A DNA stretch of 64,000 nt from Bacteroidota bacterium (GTDB taxonomy: Bacteria > Bacteroidota > Bacteroidia > Cytophagales > Cyclobacteriaceae), in assembly GCA_947470895.1 (NCBI GenBank), contig CANIVF010000005.1, forward strand, positions 48,959 through 112,958, read 5' to 3'. Each line of letters opens with the position of its first letter. The stretch's first letter is position 1. Of this stretch, positions 53,841 through 63,305 are shown in pieces. A program made the position numbers and the translations under genes. The notes beneath the pieces are model-generated. The model was not told the origin of the DNA. It did not search any database and saw only the letters and a program-made list of their open reading frames with translations.

Positions 53841-56800
53841 GTGAAGAAGGTTTTAATATCCATAACAGCATTTCTATTCATGGTTAGCGCAGTCCATGCC
53901 CAAACCAGGGAAGACTATAAGTATAGTTTTCAGGATAGTGTGCGTTTGGTGCTGGAAAACACAAAAGGCACGGAGGCCATGACCATTGCCACCGCATTTA
54001 ATAATGCGTGGGCAATCTTGGGTCCTGATCAGCAGTTTAAAATCAGGCAACAGGCAGCACTGATGAAGAAGAAAGGGTATAAAGTGCGTCCATACCTGGT
54101 CAACTATTTTGGAGCGATCGCATCGGCCATCACCATCGAACATGTAGATCAGCGCATGTTATCGGGCTATCTTATAGTTGCCGGAAAGGTAATTGAAGAA
54201 GAACCTTTGAATCAGGCTAATCTATTCTTTCAAAGCAGTCGAGATTTTTTTGAAAACCATGCCCTTCACTTTGACAAAGGATTTAAGCTCCGTGCGCAGG
54301 ATGATGATTATACGTTTGAATATCTTGAACAGGAAATCGTGTCGGATACAGTGCAAACAGTTTATACTGAGCCAGACACCAGCTCTTATAATCTCCCCCC
54401 ATGGCAACAACCTGTTGTGCAGCCGGAAGTATTAGGCCCGGTAATCAAGTTCAGAAAACTATCGCTCAATTTTATTACCCAGTATGATTCCGCATTACTG
54501 AAAAATACGTCAGGCGTTTTTTCATTGCGTACCAAATTGTTTGTAGGTGAAGGCGGTCGTTTTGATTGGTCACCCGCAGGCATATCTTCCGATTCTGTGT
54601 ATTATGATTTAAACAAATATCATTTTGGCACTGCGCAACCTTCATTCAAAGCGGAGCAAGGTAAGCTAACCCATGTGGTCCAATTGGCAAAACCGGTAGC
54701 GGGCATCATGGAATTCAAAAGCATCAATCACAAAACAAAATCCTCTTCAACCTATCCACGATTTAAGTCCTATGAATCCGATATCAACATAAAAGGATTG
54801 GGATCTGATAAAATAAGATATAGTGGTGGCTTTGGCATGCAGGGCAATGCCATCAACAGCAATTCAGTAACAAATATGCCGGCCACCATTGAAGTGTTTG
54901 GTGAATCGGAAAAAAAATTTAAAGCCATCGCTTCCTCGTTCGGGCTTAAAGACTCTCTGATTGTTTCAGCAAAAGCCAGGATTATTATTTATCAGGATAA
55001 TGATTCCATTGTACATCCAGCTATGGAACTTGAGTATGATTTAAATAAACAGAAACTTATTCTCACAAAAGAAAATAGTCAATTGAGGAAGGCTCCTTTC
55101 TCATCTTCTTTTTTCGATGTGGACTTTACAGCCGATCGTCTTTACTGGAATTTGAAAACCGACACGCTCACGATGTTTATCATGGGCAGCAGCAAAGTAG
55201 CACCCTTGATTATTGAGTCTCAGGATTTTTATGATCCGAATGGATATCGAGAGCTACGTGGCCAGGGATTTCCCTTCCATCCGCTCGCCTTGGTGGTTAA
55301 TTATTCCAATGATATTGGAAACAGTGATTTCACAGTGTTCGATCTGGTGGTGGAGGGAAAAAGAAGTCTTAACCAGATGAAAATGGTAGCCGATTTTTTA
55401 TCACAAAAAGGAATGATTGATTATGATGCGGCTTCCGGTAAAATACATGTGAAGGATAAGGCTATACACATGGTAAAATCCGTGAAGGGAGATGCCGACT
55501 ATGATAACCTTAAAGTGCACTCTTATACCGATACCATTGCTAATGCAGTCATTTCGTTTTCGCAAAAGACCATGCATGTGTATGGCGTGGAAGAATTTAA
55601 TGTAAGCGATTCTTTGAATGTAATCATTAAGCCGGACAGCAGCCGTATTACATTTTTGGAAAACAGAGATATCAACTTTAATGGAACGATCACTGCCGGC
55701 AACTTCGAAATTTCGGGTAAGGATTTCCGATTAAAGTACGATAGCTTTTTCATCAACATGAACCACATCGATTCAATTCGATTTTATGTAACAGAAAAAG
55801 ATGGAACCCGCAGACTAGTAAGTAACTCCATGGTCGGTGCAGACTCGACAGCATCCGTAGCCGGTGGGCTGCAGACAGCATCCAATATAAATATAGCAGC
55901 GGGTACTTTATTCATTAACAGGCCTGATAATAAATCAGGGAAAGAAAATATTCCAAATTACCCCAGACTGGATGCCAGTTCTGGTGGTGTTGTTTATTTT
56001 GATCGAAAGGAGGTTCTGGATGGTGCTTATGACCGCTCATTTTTTTTTGTAGTGCCTCCGTTCAAAATCGATAGTCTTAACGATGCCGATCCAGGGTCCA
56101 TTAATTTTCAGGGTACGTTTGTTTCGAGTGGAATGTTTCCGGCTTTCAAAGAGAAATTACATACCATGGCCGATAAATCGTTGGGCTTTACCCACGTAGT
56201 TCCAGCAACAGGATATAAATTGTATCAGGGCGATGGTAAATTTTATGGAGACATGAAGCTGGATAATTCCGGTATTCGCTCCGGTGGTAGAATTGATTTT
56301 CTCTCCACCCAGGTAGAGTCAAAGGATTTTACATTCTATCCTGATTCGGTAGTTGCGATAGGTAATGCAGGCGAGATCAAAGAAAAACATATCGGTTCCG
56401 TTTATTTTCCACAAGTGAATTTAGGTGAATTTCTAATGAAGTGGTTGCCGAAACTCGACAAGATGAGTTTACGAAACCTTAAGGACCCATTTAACCTTTA
56501 TGAAAATACAGCCACGCTCACAGGCAGATTGATAGTGTCTAAAACCGGTGTAGCTGGCGATGGTCGCCTAACTACACGTGGATCAGAAGTGGTTTCTAAG
56601 GAATTGAGTTTTGCAGCGAAAGATTTTAATGCACGCCACGCACGCTTTGATGTAAAAACGGAAAACCCCGATAAGCCTGCTTTGCTGGGAAGCGATGTGG
56701 CATTGAAGTTTGACCTCGATGAAAACTACGCCACCATCAGTCCGGAAACAGAAGGTGAAGCTGCGATTGAATTCCCCTATGCTCAATTTAAAACCTCCAT

Positions 56801-58523
56801 ACCAGAAGCACGATGGGATTTGACCACACAAAAGATTGTGATGACCAAAGCAGCAAATGTGCCTATTGAGAATTCTTATTTCTATACTACACGTAAAGAC
56901 CTGGACTCATTGAGTTTCAATGCTGAAAAAGCAGAATATGATATCTCTTCTCAACAATTGAAAGTAAGCGGCATACCCTACATTATTGTGGCCGATGCCA
57001 AGATTACTCCAGAAAATAATGAAGTATTGATTTTAGAGAATGCCAGAATAGGGCAGCTCAAAAATACAGTCATCGTAATGGATACGATCAATGGCTATCA
57101 CCGACTTACCAATGGCGTAGTGGATATTATTTCACGAAAAGAATTTACGGGTCATGCTACCTACCAATATGTAAATGCCGCGAAGGATACATTTGCTATC
57201 GTCATGACTGATTTTAAGTATGAACCAATGACTGAACAAATTCAAAACAAGAAAAATCGCAATGCAGGTCCGGCTATGCAAACCGTGGCCAATGGAGTAG
57301 TAACGGAAAGCAGCAATATTTTAGTCGCTCCAAGAATTTATTACAAAGGTGACATGACCATGTATGCCACCAAGCCAGCCCTTCAATTGAAGGGATTTGT
57401 AAAGATGGATTTGAAAAAAATCAAGAACTATAATACATGGCTTCGTTATGATCAGAGCGGTGATGAAAAAGAAATTTATTTTAGCTTTGATAATTCACTC
57501 ACGGAAGAAAATCGAAAGCCAGATGCTGGTTTGCATTTTACACAGGACAATAGTTTATACATCACTTTTGTTTTTGATAAGAAAGACCCTGCCGATGATG
57601 ATTTCTTTTTACCCAGCGGATCATTATTTTTTGACAAGGAAACAGGTGAGTTTAAAATAGAGGACCTGCAAAAAGCGGCAGGCGAAAAACTTTCAGGTAA
57701 AGTATTCGCCTATAATGAAGAGAAGCAGGAAGTAAGATTTGAAGGCCCTGTCACATTCTTTCCAAACACGAAAGATTTCAACCTTACAACAACCGCATTA
57801 GGCTCAGGTAGCCTTGAAACAAATGCTATTAAGATGAATTCATTTGTGATGGCAGACATGAATATTCCTCCTGACGTGTATCAACTGATGGCCAGCAGCC
57901 TGTTGGAAGTCATTAAAAATGAGAGTGTGCCCGAAGGGTTAGGAGATCAAACAGAATTACTTTACAAGATTGCTGACATTGTAGGAGAGAAAGCCGTTAA
58001 GGCTTATGAAGAGCAATCGCTGAAAAGCTATACCTCACTCACCACCATTCCTGCATTGGTCAAGCCAATCGTTTTAGCTAATACCAACATGAAGTGGTCT
58101 CAGGAGTATAAAGCATTTTTTAGTGAAGGTCAGTTGGGCTTAAGTCATATCGGTCGTAACGATATCAATGGTGCCTTCGAAGGATTTATGGAAATCAAAA
58201 AGAATGAAGATGGCGCACCGGTGTTTCATTTGTTTATCAAAGCTTCGCCTGAGTCGTGGTTTTATTTTGGTTTTGAAGATAACCGATTGATGATTCACTC
58301 TTCCGTGCCAGTTCTCAATGATGTAGTTGTAAAGAAAGCCAATGCTGGTAAAGCAAAAGTAGGAGAACTGGTATTCATACCAGGAACCGATGATGAAACA
58401 CTGACATTTATTAACCGCTATCGGCAGAACTATTTTGGAATTGAGGCGCCCTATGATTTGAGTGCTGGTTCATCAGAAGCCAAGAAGAAAGAGAAAAAGA
58501 AAGAAGAAGACGATGGCTTCTAA
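53841..58523 (+). CDS. Very large exported beta-rich protein of unknown function
   Basis: 1560 residues from a GTG that opens a signal peptide (VLISITAFLFMVSAVHAQ); no in-frame ATG before it. After a helical segment (about 30-130) the protein is almost all predicted beta-strand, with repeated units of the style NGTITAGNFEISGKDFRL and LKVSGIPYIIVADAKITPEN, reminiscent of stacked OstA/LptA- or AsmA-like strands but not assignable. The C-terminus is a hydrophilic Lys/Glu-rich tail (AKKKEKKKEEDDGF) with no T9SS sorting domain. No membrane helix after the signal. Probably periplasmic or surface; possibly envelope structure or transport. It converges on the transglutaminase pseudogene with 6 bases between stops. 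Confidence 0.85.
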   Translation: MKKVLISITAFLFMVSAVHAQTREDYKYSFQDSVRLVLENTKGTEAMTIATAFNNAWAILGPDQQFKIRQQAALMKKKGYKVRPYLVNYFGAIASAITIEHVDQRMLSGYLIVAGKVIEEEPLNQANLFFQSSRDFFENHALHFDKGFKLRAQDDDYTFEYLEQEIVSDTVQTVYTEPDTSSYNLPPWQQPVVQPEVLGPVIKFRKLSLNFITQYDSALLKNTSGVFSLRTKLFVGEGGRFDWSPAGISSDSVYYDLNKYHFGTAQPSFKAEQGKLTHVVQLAKPVAGIMEFKSINHKTKSSSTYPRFKSYESDINIKGLGSDKIRYSGGFGMQGNAINSNSVTNMPATIEVFGESEKKFKAIASSFGLKDSLIVSAKARIIIYQDNDSIVHPAMELEYDLNKQKLILTKENSQLRKAPFSSSFFDVDFTADRLYWNLKTDTLTMFIMGSSKVAPLIIESQDFYDPNGYRELRGQGFPFHPLALVVNYSNDIGNSDFTVFDLVVEGKRSLNQMKMVADFLSQKGMIDYDAASGKIHVKDKAIHMVKSVKGDADYDNLKVHSYTDTIANAVISFSQKTMHVYGVEEFNVSDSLNVIIKPDSSRITFLENRDINFNGTITAGNFEISGKDFRLKYDSFFINMNHIDSIRFYVTEKDGTRRLVSNSMVGADSTASVAGGLQTASNINIAAGTLFINRPDNKSGKENIPNYPRLDASSGGVVYFDRKEVLDGAYDRSFFFVVPPFKIDSLNDADPGSINFQGTFVSSGMFPAFKEKLHTMADKSLGFTHVVPATGYKLYQGDGKFYGDMKLDNSGIRSGGRIDFLSTQVESKDFTFYPDSVVAIGNAGEIKEKHIGSVYFPQVNLGEFLMKWLPKLDKMSLRNLKDPFNLYENTATLTGRLIVSKTGVAGDGRLTTRGSEVVSKELSFAAKDFNARHARFDVKTENPDKPALLGSDVALKFDLDENYATISPETEGEAAIEFPYAQFKTSIPEARWDLTTQKIVMTKAANVPIENSYFYTTRKDLDSLSFNAEKAEYDISSQQLKVSGIPYIIVADAKITPENNEVLILENARIGQLKNTVIVMDTINGYHRLTNGVVDIISRKEFTGHATYQYVNAAKDTFAIVMTDFKYEPMTEQIQNKKNRNAGPAMQTVANGVVTESSNILVAPRIYYKGDMTMYATKPALQLKGFVKMDLKKIKNYNTWLRYDQSGDEKEIYFSFDNSLTEENRKPDAGLHFTQDNSLYITFVFDKKDPADDDFFLPSGSLFFDKETGEFKIEDLQKAAGEKLSGKVFAYNEEKQEVRFEGPVTFFPNTKDFNLTTTALGSGSLETNAIKMNSFVMADMNIPPDVYQLMASSLLEVIKNESVPEGLGDQTELLYKIADIVGEKAVKAYEEQSLKSYTSLTTIPALVKPIVLANTNMKWSQEYKAFFSEGQLGLSHIGRNDINGAFEGFMEIKKNEDGAPVFHLFIKASPESWFYFGFEDNRLMIHSSVPVLNDVVVKKANAGKAKVGELVFIPGTDDETLTFINRYRQNYFGIEAPYDLSAGSSEAKKKEKKKEEDDGF

Positions 58524-58529
58524 AATGGT

Positions 58530-59082
58530 TTAGCGCTTTTCCTCCATCCTGTTTATATCCACTTTCACCACAATATTCTGCTTGTCAGAACTAAAAAATA
58601 TTGCTTTAATGGGAGCCACATCAAAGTAATCGCGGCCAACGGCAACCATAATGTGTTTGTAAGCAGGTAATAAATTATTGGTAGGATCAAACTAGACCCA
58701 GCCGATGCCCGGAAAGTAAACAGCTACGCATGCATGCGATGCATGGGAGCCAACCAGTTTTGCTTTTCCTGGAGGAGGAATAGTTTCAATATAGCTAATG
58801 ACATAGTGGGTAGTCAAACCCAAGTTGCATAAGCCGGCAATCATAAGATGCGCGAAATCCTGACACACACTCTTACGGGATTTAAGCACTGACTCAACCG
58901 GAGTAGTAGCCCGTGGTGAAACCGGGCTTAACTTCAATGGAATTAAAAATCTCTTGCATCAGCGAATGACAGCCACTCCACAAAGTGGCATCTTCCGAAA
59001 AACAATCGAGCGCGAATTTTTTAATTTCTTTGCTATAAGGAACATACGGAGATGGCAAGGTATACTGAATGACATCCGATTA
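58530..59082 (-). pseudogene. Transglutaminase-like protease gene, truncated and frameshifted
   Basis: Read on the minus strand, the recognisable sequence starts YTLPSPYVPYSKEIKKFALD and runs to VKPGFTT, then needs a one-base shift to continue ATTPVESVLKSRKSVCQDFA, and after FPGIGWV meets TAG (58692-58694) with the same frame continuing FDPTNNLLPAYKHIMVAVGR to a TAA at 58530. The catalytic Cys (SVCQDF), His (GSHASHA) and Asp (FDPTNN) regions are all recognisable. The shift is an extra base in the CCC run at 58910-58912. A TAA at 59080-59082 blocks the frame upstream, and the N-terminal beta domain of this family is absent. The gene cannot make a working enzyme. Confidence 0.8.
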
Positions 59083-59086
59083 GATT

Positions 59087-59635
59087 TCACTGCTGAGCGC
59101 TACTTGTTCTTTTACATTTTTCCACATCAGCTAATCGTTGCCGTGCGCGGTGTATGCGTACTTTAATGGTCTTTGCTGCTGAATCAGTAATCGCCACAAT
59201 CTCATCAAGCGAAAATTCTTCAAGATAAAATAGTGAGAGGGCAGTGCGGTCGGCTTCGTTTAGTTTTGCCATCGCCTGGTTTACATATTTCTTTTTGTCA
59301 GTCGATCCCAATGTTCCTTCATTTCCGGGCTTGTATTCAACAATAGTGTTCTTGATACTTTGGAAAATCGGTTTGTTTTTCCGTTTGGCACTGATTGCTG
59401 TGTTAAACACAATTCGATAATGCCAAGTAGAAAATTTAGCTTCACGGTTAAATTTGCTCAGGTGGTGATATGCTTTAACAAAGGCATCCTGAGCCACCTC
59501 TTCAGACTCACTTCGGCTCTGAAGCACCTTTGAGGCAATAGAAAAGGCATAATACGTATCGACCAAAATAGCATACGCCTTCTGATCGCCCGCCAGTACC
59601 CTGTTGATACATTGAAACTCCGCTTCGTTTGTCAT
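59087..59635 (-). CDS. ECF-type RNA polymerase sigma factor, second
   Basis: 182 residues. Region 2 includes SESEEVAQDAFVKAYHHLS and FSTWHYRIVFNTAIS; region 4 has LNEADRTALSLFYLEEFSL and the recognition helix EIVAITDSAAKTIKVRIHRAR. The C-terminus after RQRLADVEK reads CKRTSSAQQ, unlike usual sigma ends, and may come from a deletion that joined this gene to the transglutaminase remnant immediately downstream. No anti-sigma gene is adjacent. It is divergent from the CotH gene with a 134-base gap. Confidence 0.88.
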   Translation of the reverse strand: MTNEAEFQCINRVLAGDQKAYAILVDTYYAFSIASKVLQSRSESEEVAQDAFVKAYHHLSKFNREAKFSTWHYRIVFNTAISAKRKNKPIFQSIKNTIVEYKPGNEGTLGSTDKKKYVNQAMAKLNEADRTALSLFYLEEFSLDEIVAITDSAAKTIKVRIHRARQRLADVEKCKRTSSAQQ

Positions 59636-59769
59636 GACTGACGCTTGGACGCAACTTTGGTCATTGAAGTTACAGAATATTACCGTCCGGGTTTACCTAG
59701 TGGATCGATAGACGGTATTAACCCATTGTTATTCTTTACTTAAATTAGCGGTTTACAAAAATACGGGGA

Positions 59770-62700
59770 ATGAGGAAATTTTTTTTTCTAGGAAGTTTGA
59801 TGCTCATGATTTTGGTTAAATCCAACGCGCAGGTGGTAATTAACGAGGTTTGTCCAACGAATGGAGACATCAACTACGATCCCCAGTTTTTTAATTTCTC
59901 AGGCTGGATTGAACTCTATAATAAAGGAAACAGCTCCGTAAATGTTGGGGGGTACTTTCTGTCAAATGATCCGGCCAATAAGTTTATGTGGCAAATACCT
60001 GGAGGCAACTCAATCGGCCCAAAAGGTTATTTACTGATTTGGTGTGATGAGATGTATTCAAATCTCCATACCAACTTCAAGCTTGATGCTGATGGTGAAA
60101 AGATCACGCTGTCAACTTCTTCTTCTGCGCTTGCGGATACTCTTACGTTTCCAAGTCAATACATCAATATCTCATACGGACGTACAACAGATGGTGCAGC
60201 CACAAGAGGTTATCTTTCAAAAGTTACCCCGGGTTCAGCCAATAGCTATGACAATGCAACTGAAGTGTTGGAGGATGTAGACTTTTCAAGAGAAGCAGGT
60301 CGGTATGGTGGTACTCAATCGATCTCATTGGGCCACACACTAGCGGGTGTTTCAATTCGGTATACAGTAAATGGAAGTGAACCGACTAGTACTTCAACTC
60401 AGTATTCATCTGCTATTCCAATCACAAAAACTACAACACTAAAAGCAAAGGCCTTTAAAACAGGAATGTTGCCGAGTAATACCATATCCAAAACATACTT
60501 CATCAATGAACATACCTTTACACTACCCGTTGTTTCGCTTTCAACAAATCCAACCTATCTGTGGGATAATAATACCATCGGCATCTATACTGAAGGAACA
60601 AATGGTATTGCTGGTAATTGCAATATAAGTCCCATGAACTGGAATCAGGATTGGTCACGTCACGCTGTTTTTGAATACTACATTGAGAGTGGCACAAAGA
60701 AATATGATCAGTCATTGGATATCCGAATAGGAGGGGCATGCAGTCGCAATTTTGCGCAAAAGAGCTTTGCCTTAAAAGCCCGCGATGAGTATGGCAACAA
60801 TACATTGGACCAGCAGCTTTTTCCATCGAAAGAAATTTATAAGTATGGTAGTTTTTTCCTCAATAATTCTGGACATGATTTCAATGTTACCATGTTCCGC
60901 GATGCAATACTGCAAAGCATGGCGGCAGATCAAATGGATATTGATTACATGGCATATCAGCCTTCTGTATTGTATCTTAATGGTTACTATTGGGGCATAC
61001 AAAATCTGCGCGAAAAAATTGATGGCGATTACATTAAAGCCAACTTCAATGTTGATAAAGACGATGTTGATTTAATTGAAACATGGGAAAATGCAATAGA
61101 AGGAACACCCGATGTTTACCTATCCTATAAAGACAGCCTGCAACTTATTAATTTAAATGATCCGACATCATTTGCCTTTATCGACAAGCACATTGATGTG
61201 CAGGAATACATTAATTATCTCGTAACCGAAATTTATTACGCCAATACTGACTGGCCAGGAAACAACATCAAATTCTGGAGACAACGTTCTACCAACGGTA
61301 AGTTTCGTTGGATTCTATGGGATCTTGATTTTGGCTTTGGTCTTTATGGAGTAAGTTATTCTACACATCCTACATTAAACTTTGCGACCGATCCGAATAG
61401 TGGAGTGGGCTGGCCTAATCCGGATTGGTCAACGTTGCACATTCGTTTAGTACTTCAAAATCCGGTTTTCAGAACCCGGTTTATTCAAACGATGTTAACG
61501 GCTATTAGTACAACATTTAAACCCAGTCGTGTTATTGACGTAATAGATAGTTTCCAAACACGAATCGCTGCCGAGATGCCCTACCATAAGCAACGTTGGG
61601 GAGGAAATATTGGCGATTGGAATTACGAAGTACAACGCATGCGCGATTTTGCTATTGAAAGAAATCCATACATGATTCAACATACTGCAGATTTTTTTGG
61701 GCTAAATGAAAGAGTAAGTATTAGTGTCGGAGCAAATCCATCGAGTGCATCGGCTTTTAATTTTAATGGCGTAACGACTAATGAAGTAGATGTTACTTAT
61801 TTTAAAGGAGTGCCCTATGATCTTAAGCCGATGGTAAAACGAGGCTTTGCATTTAAAGAGTGGAAGATTACGAAACGAGAATCCATACAACTCTTGATTA
61901 TTTCAAAAGGAGATACGTGGAAATATTTTGATCAGGGTTCATTGCCTGCGGCTAATTGGCAAGTCGAAAATTTTAATGACAATGGATGGCAGCAAGGTCC
62001 TGCTGAATTAGGTTATGGCGATGGTGATGAAGCGACTACTGTGAGTTATGGTGCTGATGCAGGAAACAAATACACCACAACCTATTTTAGAAAAACATTT
62101 ACTGTGGCAGATACCATTGGACTTGGAAATCTTAGCGCCTCTATTCGTGTCGATGATGGTGCAGTTGTTTATCTCAATGGCATGGAAATATATCGCATTA
62201 ACATGCCCGGAGGTAAAGTTGATTATTCAACACTCGCTTTGGGTACACCTTCTGAAACCTCATTCAATCCATTTGTCATTGTAAAGGGTTTGATCAAGCC
62301 AGGTCAAAATACCATAACGGTAGAACTTCATCAAAATGCTGTAACCAGTTCCGATATCAGTTTTGATTTTGATTTATATGGTACAAAAACGGGCAATGTT
62401 ATTCAGACGACTAGTGCAATTCCCATAATAGCAGATACAGCTTATTCAGATGTTACCATTGAAGCCATGTTTGATGAAGTGCCTATCACAAACTACAACA
62501 TTGTAATTAACGAATTTAATGCAACACGTTCGAGGGTTCAGGATGAGTTTGGAGAAACAGAAGACTGGATTGAATTATTCAATGCCGGAACAGACGAAAT
62601 TGATTTGAACGGACTTTATTTGACCGATAACTTCAGTAACAAAACAAAATTTAAAATTACGGAAAGCGTTCCGGGAGAAATGAAACTAGCATCGGGTGGT

Positions 62701-63186
62701 TACAAAGTATTTTTTGCTGATGAACAGGCGGAGCAAGGTTCTTTCCATTTGAATTTCAAACTTTCTGGTGATGGCGAACAAATTGGTTTGTATTATGAAG
62801 AGGATCAATCTATCCTGATGTATGACACTACACACTTCGGATTTCAAAAAGAAGATTATTCTTTCGTCCGCATTCCAAACGGAACAGGTCCGTTTAAGGC
62901 AACTATTGCAATGACTCCGGGTGCTGAGAATATTTTCAAGGAAGTAACCCCACTGACGGTTGGTGTTTATCCAAACCCAACGGATAGTCATATAACCATT
63001 GTATCCGAAGATCAAATTTCAGCGATTGCGATTTATGACCTTATCGGAAAACAAATTGCGAAATTTGATATTCAATCACTCGAAACGGTATTCGATGTCG
63101 ATATGGAAAATTTTAATACGGGGTTATATATTATAAAGGTTACTTCAGGTTCAAGGACGGCTTCATCAAAAGTTGTGAAGAAGTAA
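59770..63186 (+). CDS. CotH-like kinase protein with lamin-tail domains and T9SS sorting tail
   Basis: 1138 residues, signal peptide ending SNAQ. Domains in order: lamin tail domain (about 20-135, VVINEVCPTNGDINYD, GWIELYNKG); chitobiase-type repeat (172-245, YTVNGSEPTSTSTQYSSAI); CotH kinase-like region (255-640) with the acidic motif DLDFGFG at 518-524; a galactose-binding-like domain (713-875, SIRVDDGAVVYLNGMEIY); second lamin tail domain (920-1045, ETEDWIELFNAGTDEIDLNG); and a C-terminal type A T9SS sorting domain (VYPNPTDSHITI to VVKK). It is therefore secreted across the outer membrane and attached to the surface. Secreted CotH proteins phosphorylate proteins in spores; the substrate here is unknown. 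Confidence 0.9.
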   Translation: MRKFFFLGSLMLMILVKSNAQVVINEVCPTNGDINYDPQFFNFSGWIELYNKGNSSVNVGGYFLSNDPANKFMWQIPGGNSIGPKGYLLIWCDEMYSNLHTNFKLDADGEKITLSTSSSALADTLTFPSQYINISYGRTTDGAATRGYLSKVTPGSANSYDNATEVLEDVDFSREAGRYGGTQSISLGHTLAGVSIRYTVNGSEPTSTSTQYSSAIPITKTTTLKAKAFKTGMLPSNTISKTYFINEHTFTLPVVSLSTNPTYLWDNNTIGIYTEGTNGIAGNCNISPMNWNQDWSRHAVFEYYIESGTKKYDQSLDIRIGGACSRNFAQKSFALKARDEYGNNTLDQQLFPSKEIYKYGSFFLNNSGHDFNVTMFRDAILQSMAADQMDIDYMAYQPSVLYLNGYYWGIQNLREKIDGDYIKANFNVDKDDVDLIETWENAIEGTPDVYLSYKDSLQLINLNDPTSFAFIDKHIDVQEYINYLVTEIYYANTDWPGNNIKFWRQRSTNGKFRWILWDLDFGFGLYGVSYSTHPTLNFATDPNSGVGWPNPDWSTLHIRLVLQNPVFRTRFIQTMLTAISTTFKPSRVIDVIDSFQTRIAAEMPYHKQRWGGNIGDWNYEVQRMRDFAIERNPYMIQHTADFFGLNERVSISVGANPSSASAFNFNGVTTNEVDVTYFKGVPYDLKPMVKRGFAFKEWKITKRESIQLLIISKGDTWKYFDQGSLPAANWQVENFNDNGWQQGPAELGYGDGDEATTVSYGADAGNKYTTTYFRKTFTVADTIGLGNLSASIRVDDGAVVYLNGMEIYRINMPGGKVDYSTLALGTPSETSFNPFVIVKGLIKPGQNTITVELHQNAVTSSDISFDFDLYGTKTGNVIQTTSAIPIIADTAYSDVTIEAMFDEVPITNYNIVINEFNATRSRVQDEFGETEDWIELFNAGTDEIDLNGLYLTDNFSNKTKFKITESVPGEMKLASGGYKVFFADEQAEQGSFHLNFKLSGDGEQIGLYYEEDQSILMYDTTHFGFQKEDYSFVRIPNGTGPFKATIAMTPGAENIFKEVTPLTVGVYPNPTDSHITIVSEDQISAIAIYDLIGKQIAKFDIQSLETVFDVDMENFNTGLYIIKVTSGSRTASSKVVKK

Positions 63187-63215
63187 GGGACTGCGGTTAC
63201 AGTAATCAACAACGA

Positions 63216-63305
63216 TCACTCAACTAAAATTTCCGGAAAAACATACCGAATCAATTCTCCATTTCCTTGGCTCACTTCTTTCCAGGAACTGATGTCAAAA
63301 AAATT
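63216..63305 (-). pseudogene. C-terminal fragment of a gene interrupted by the insertion element
   Basis: On the minus strand the frame reads FFDISSWKEVSQGNGELIRY then VFPEILVE and a TGA (63216-63218). It looks like a true protein end, with ordinary codon use, and loses sense at about 63303-63317, where the left end of the IS-like sequence begins. The rest of the gene would lie past the IS, outside the window. I cannot name the family from 28 residues. Confidence 0.4.
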
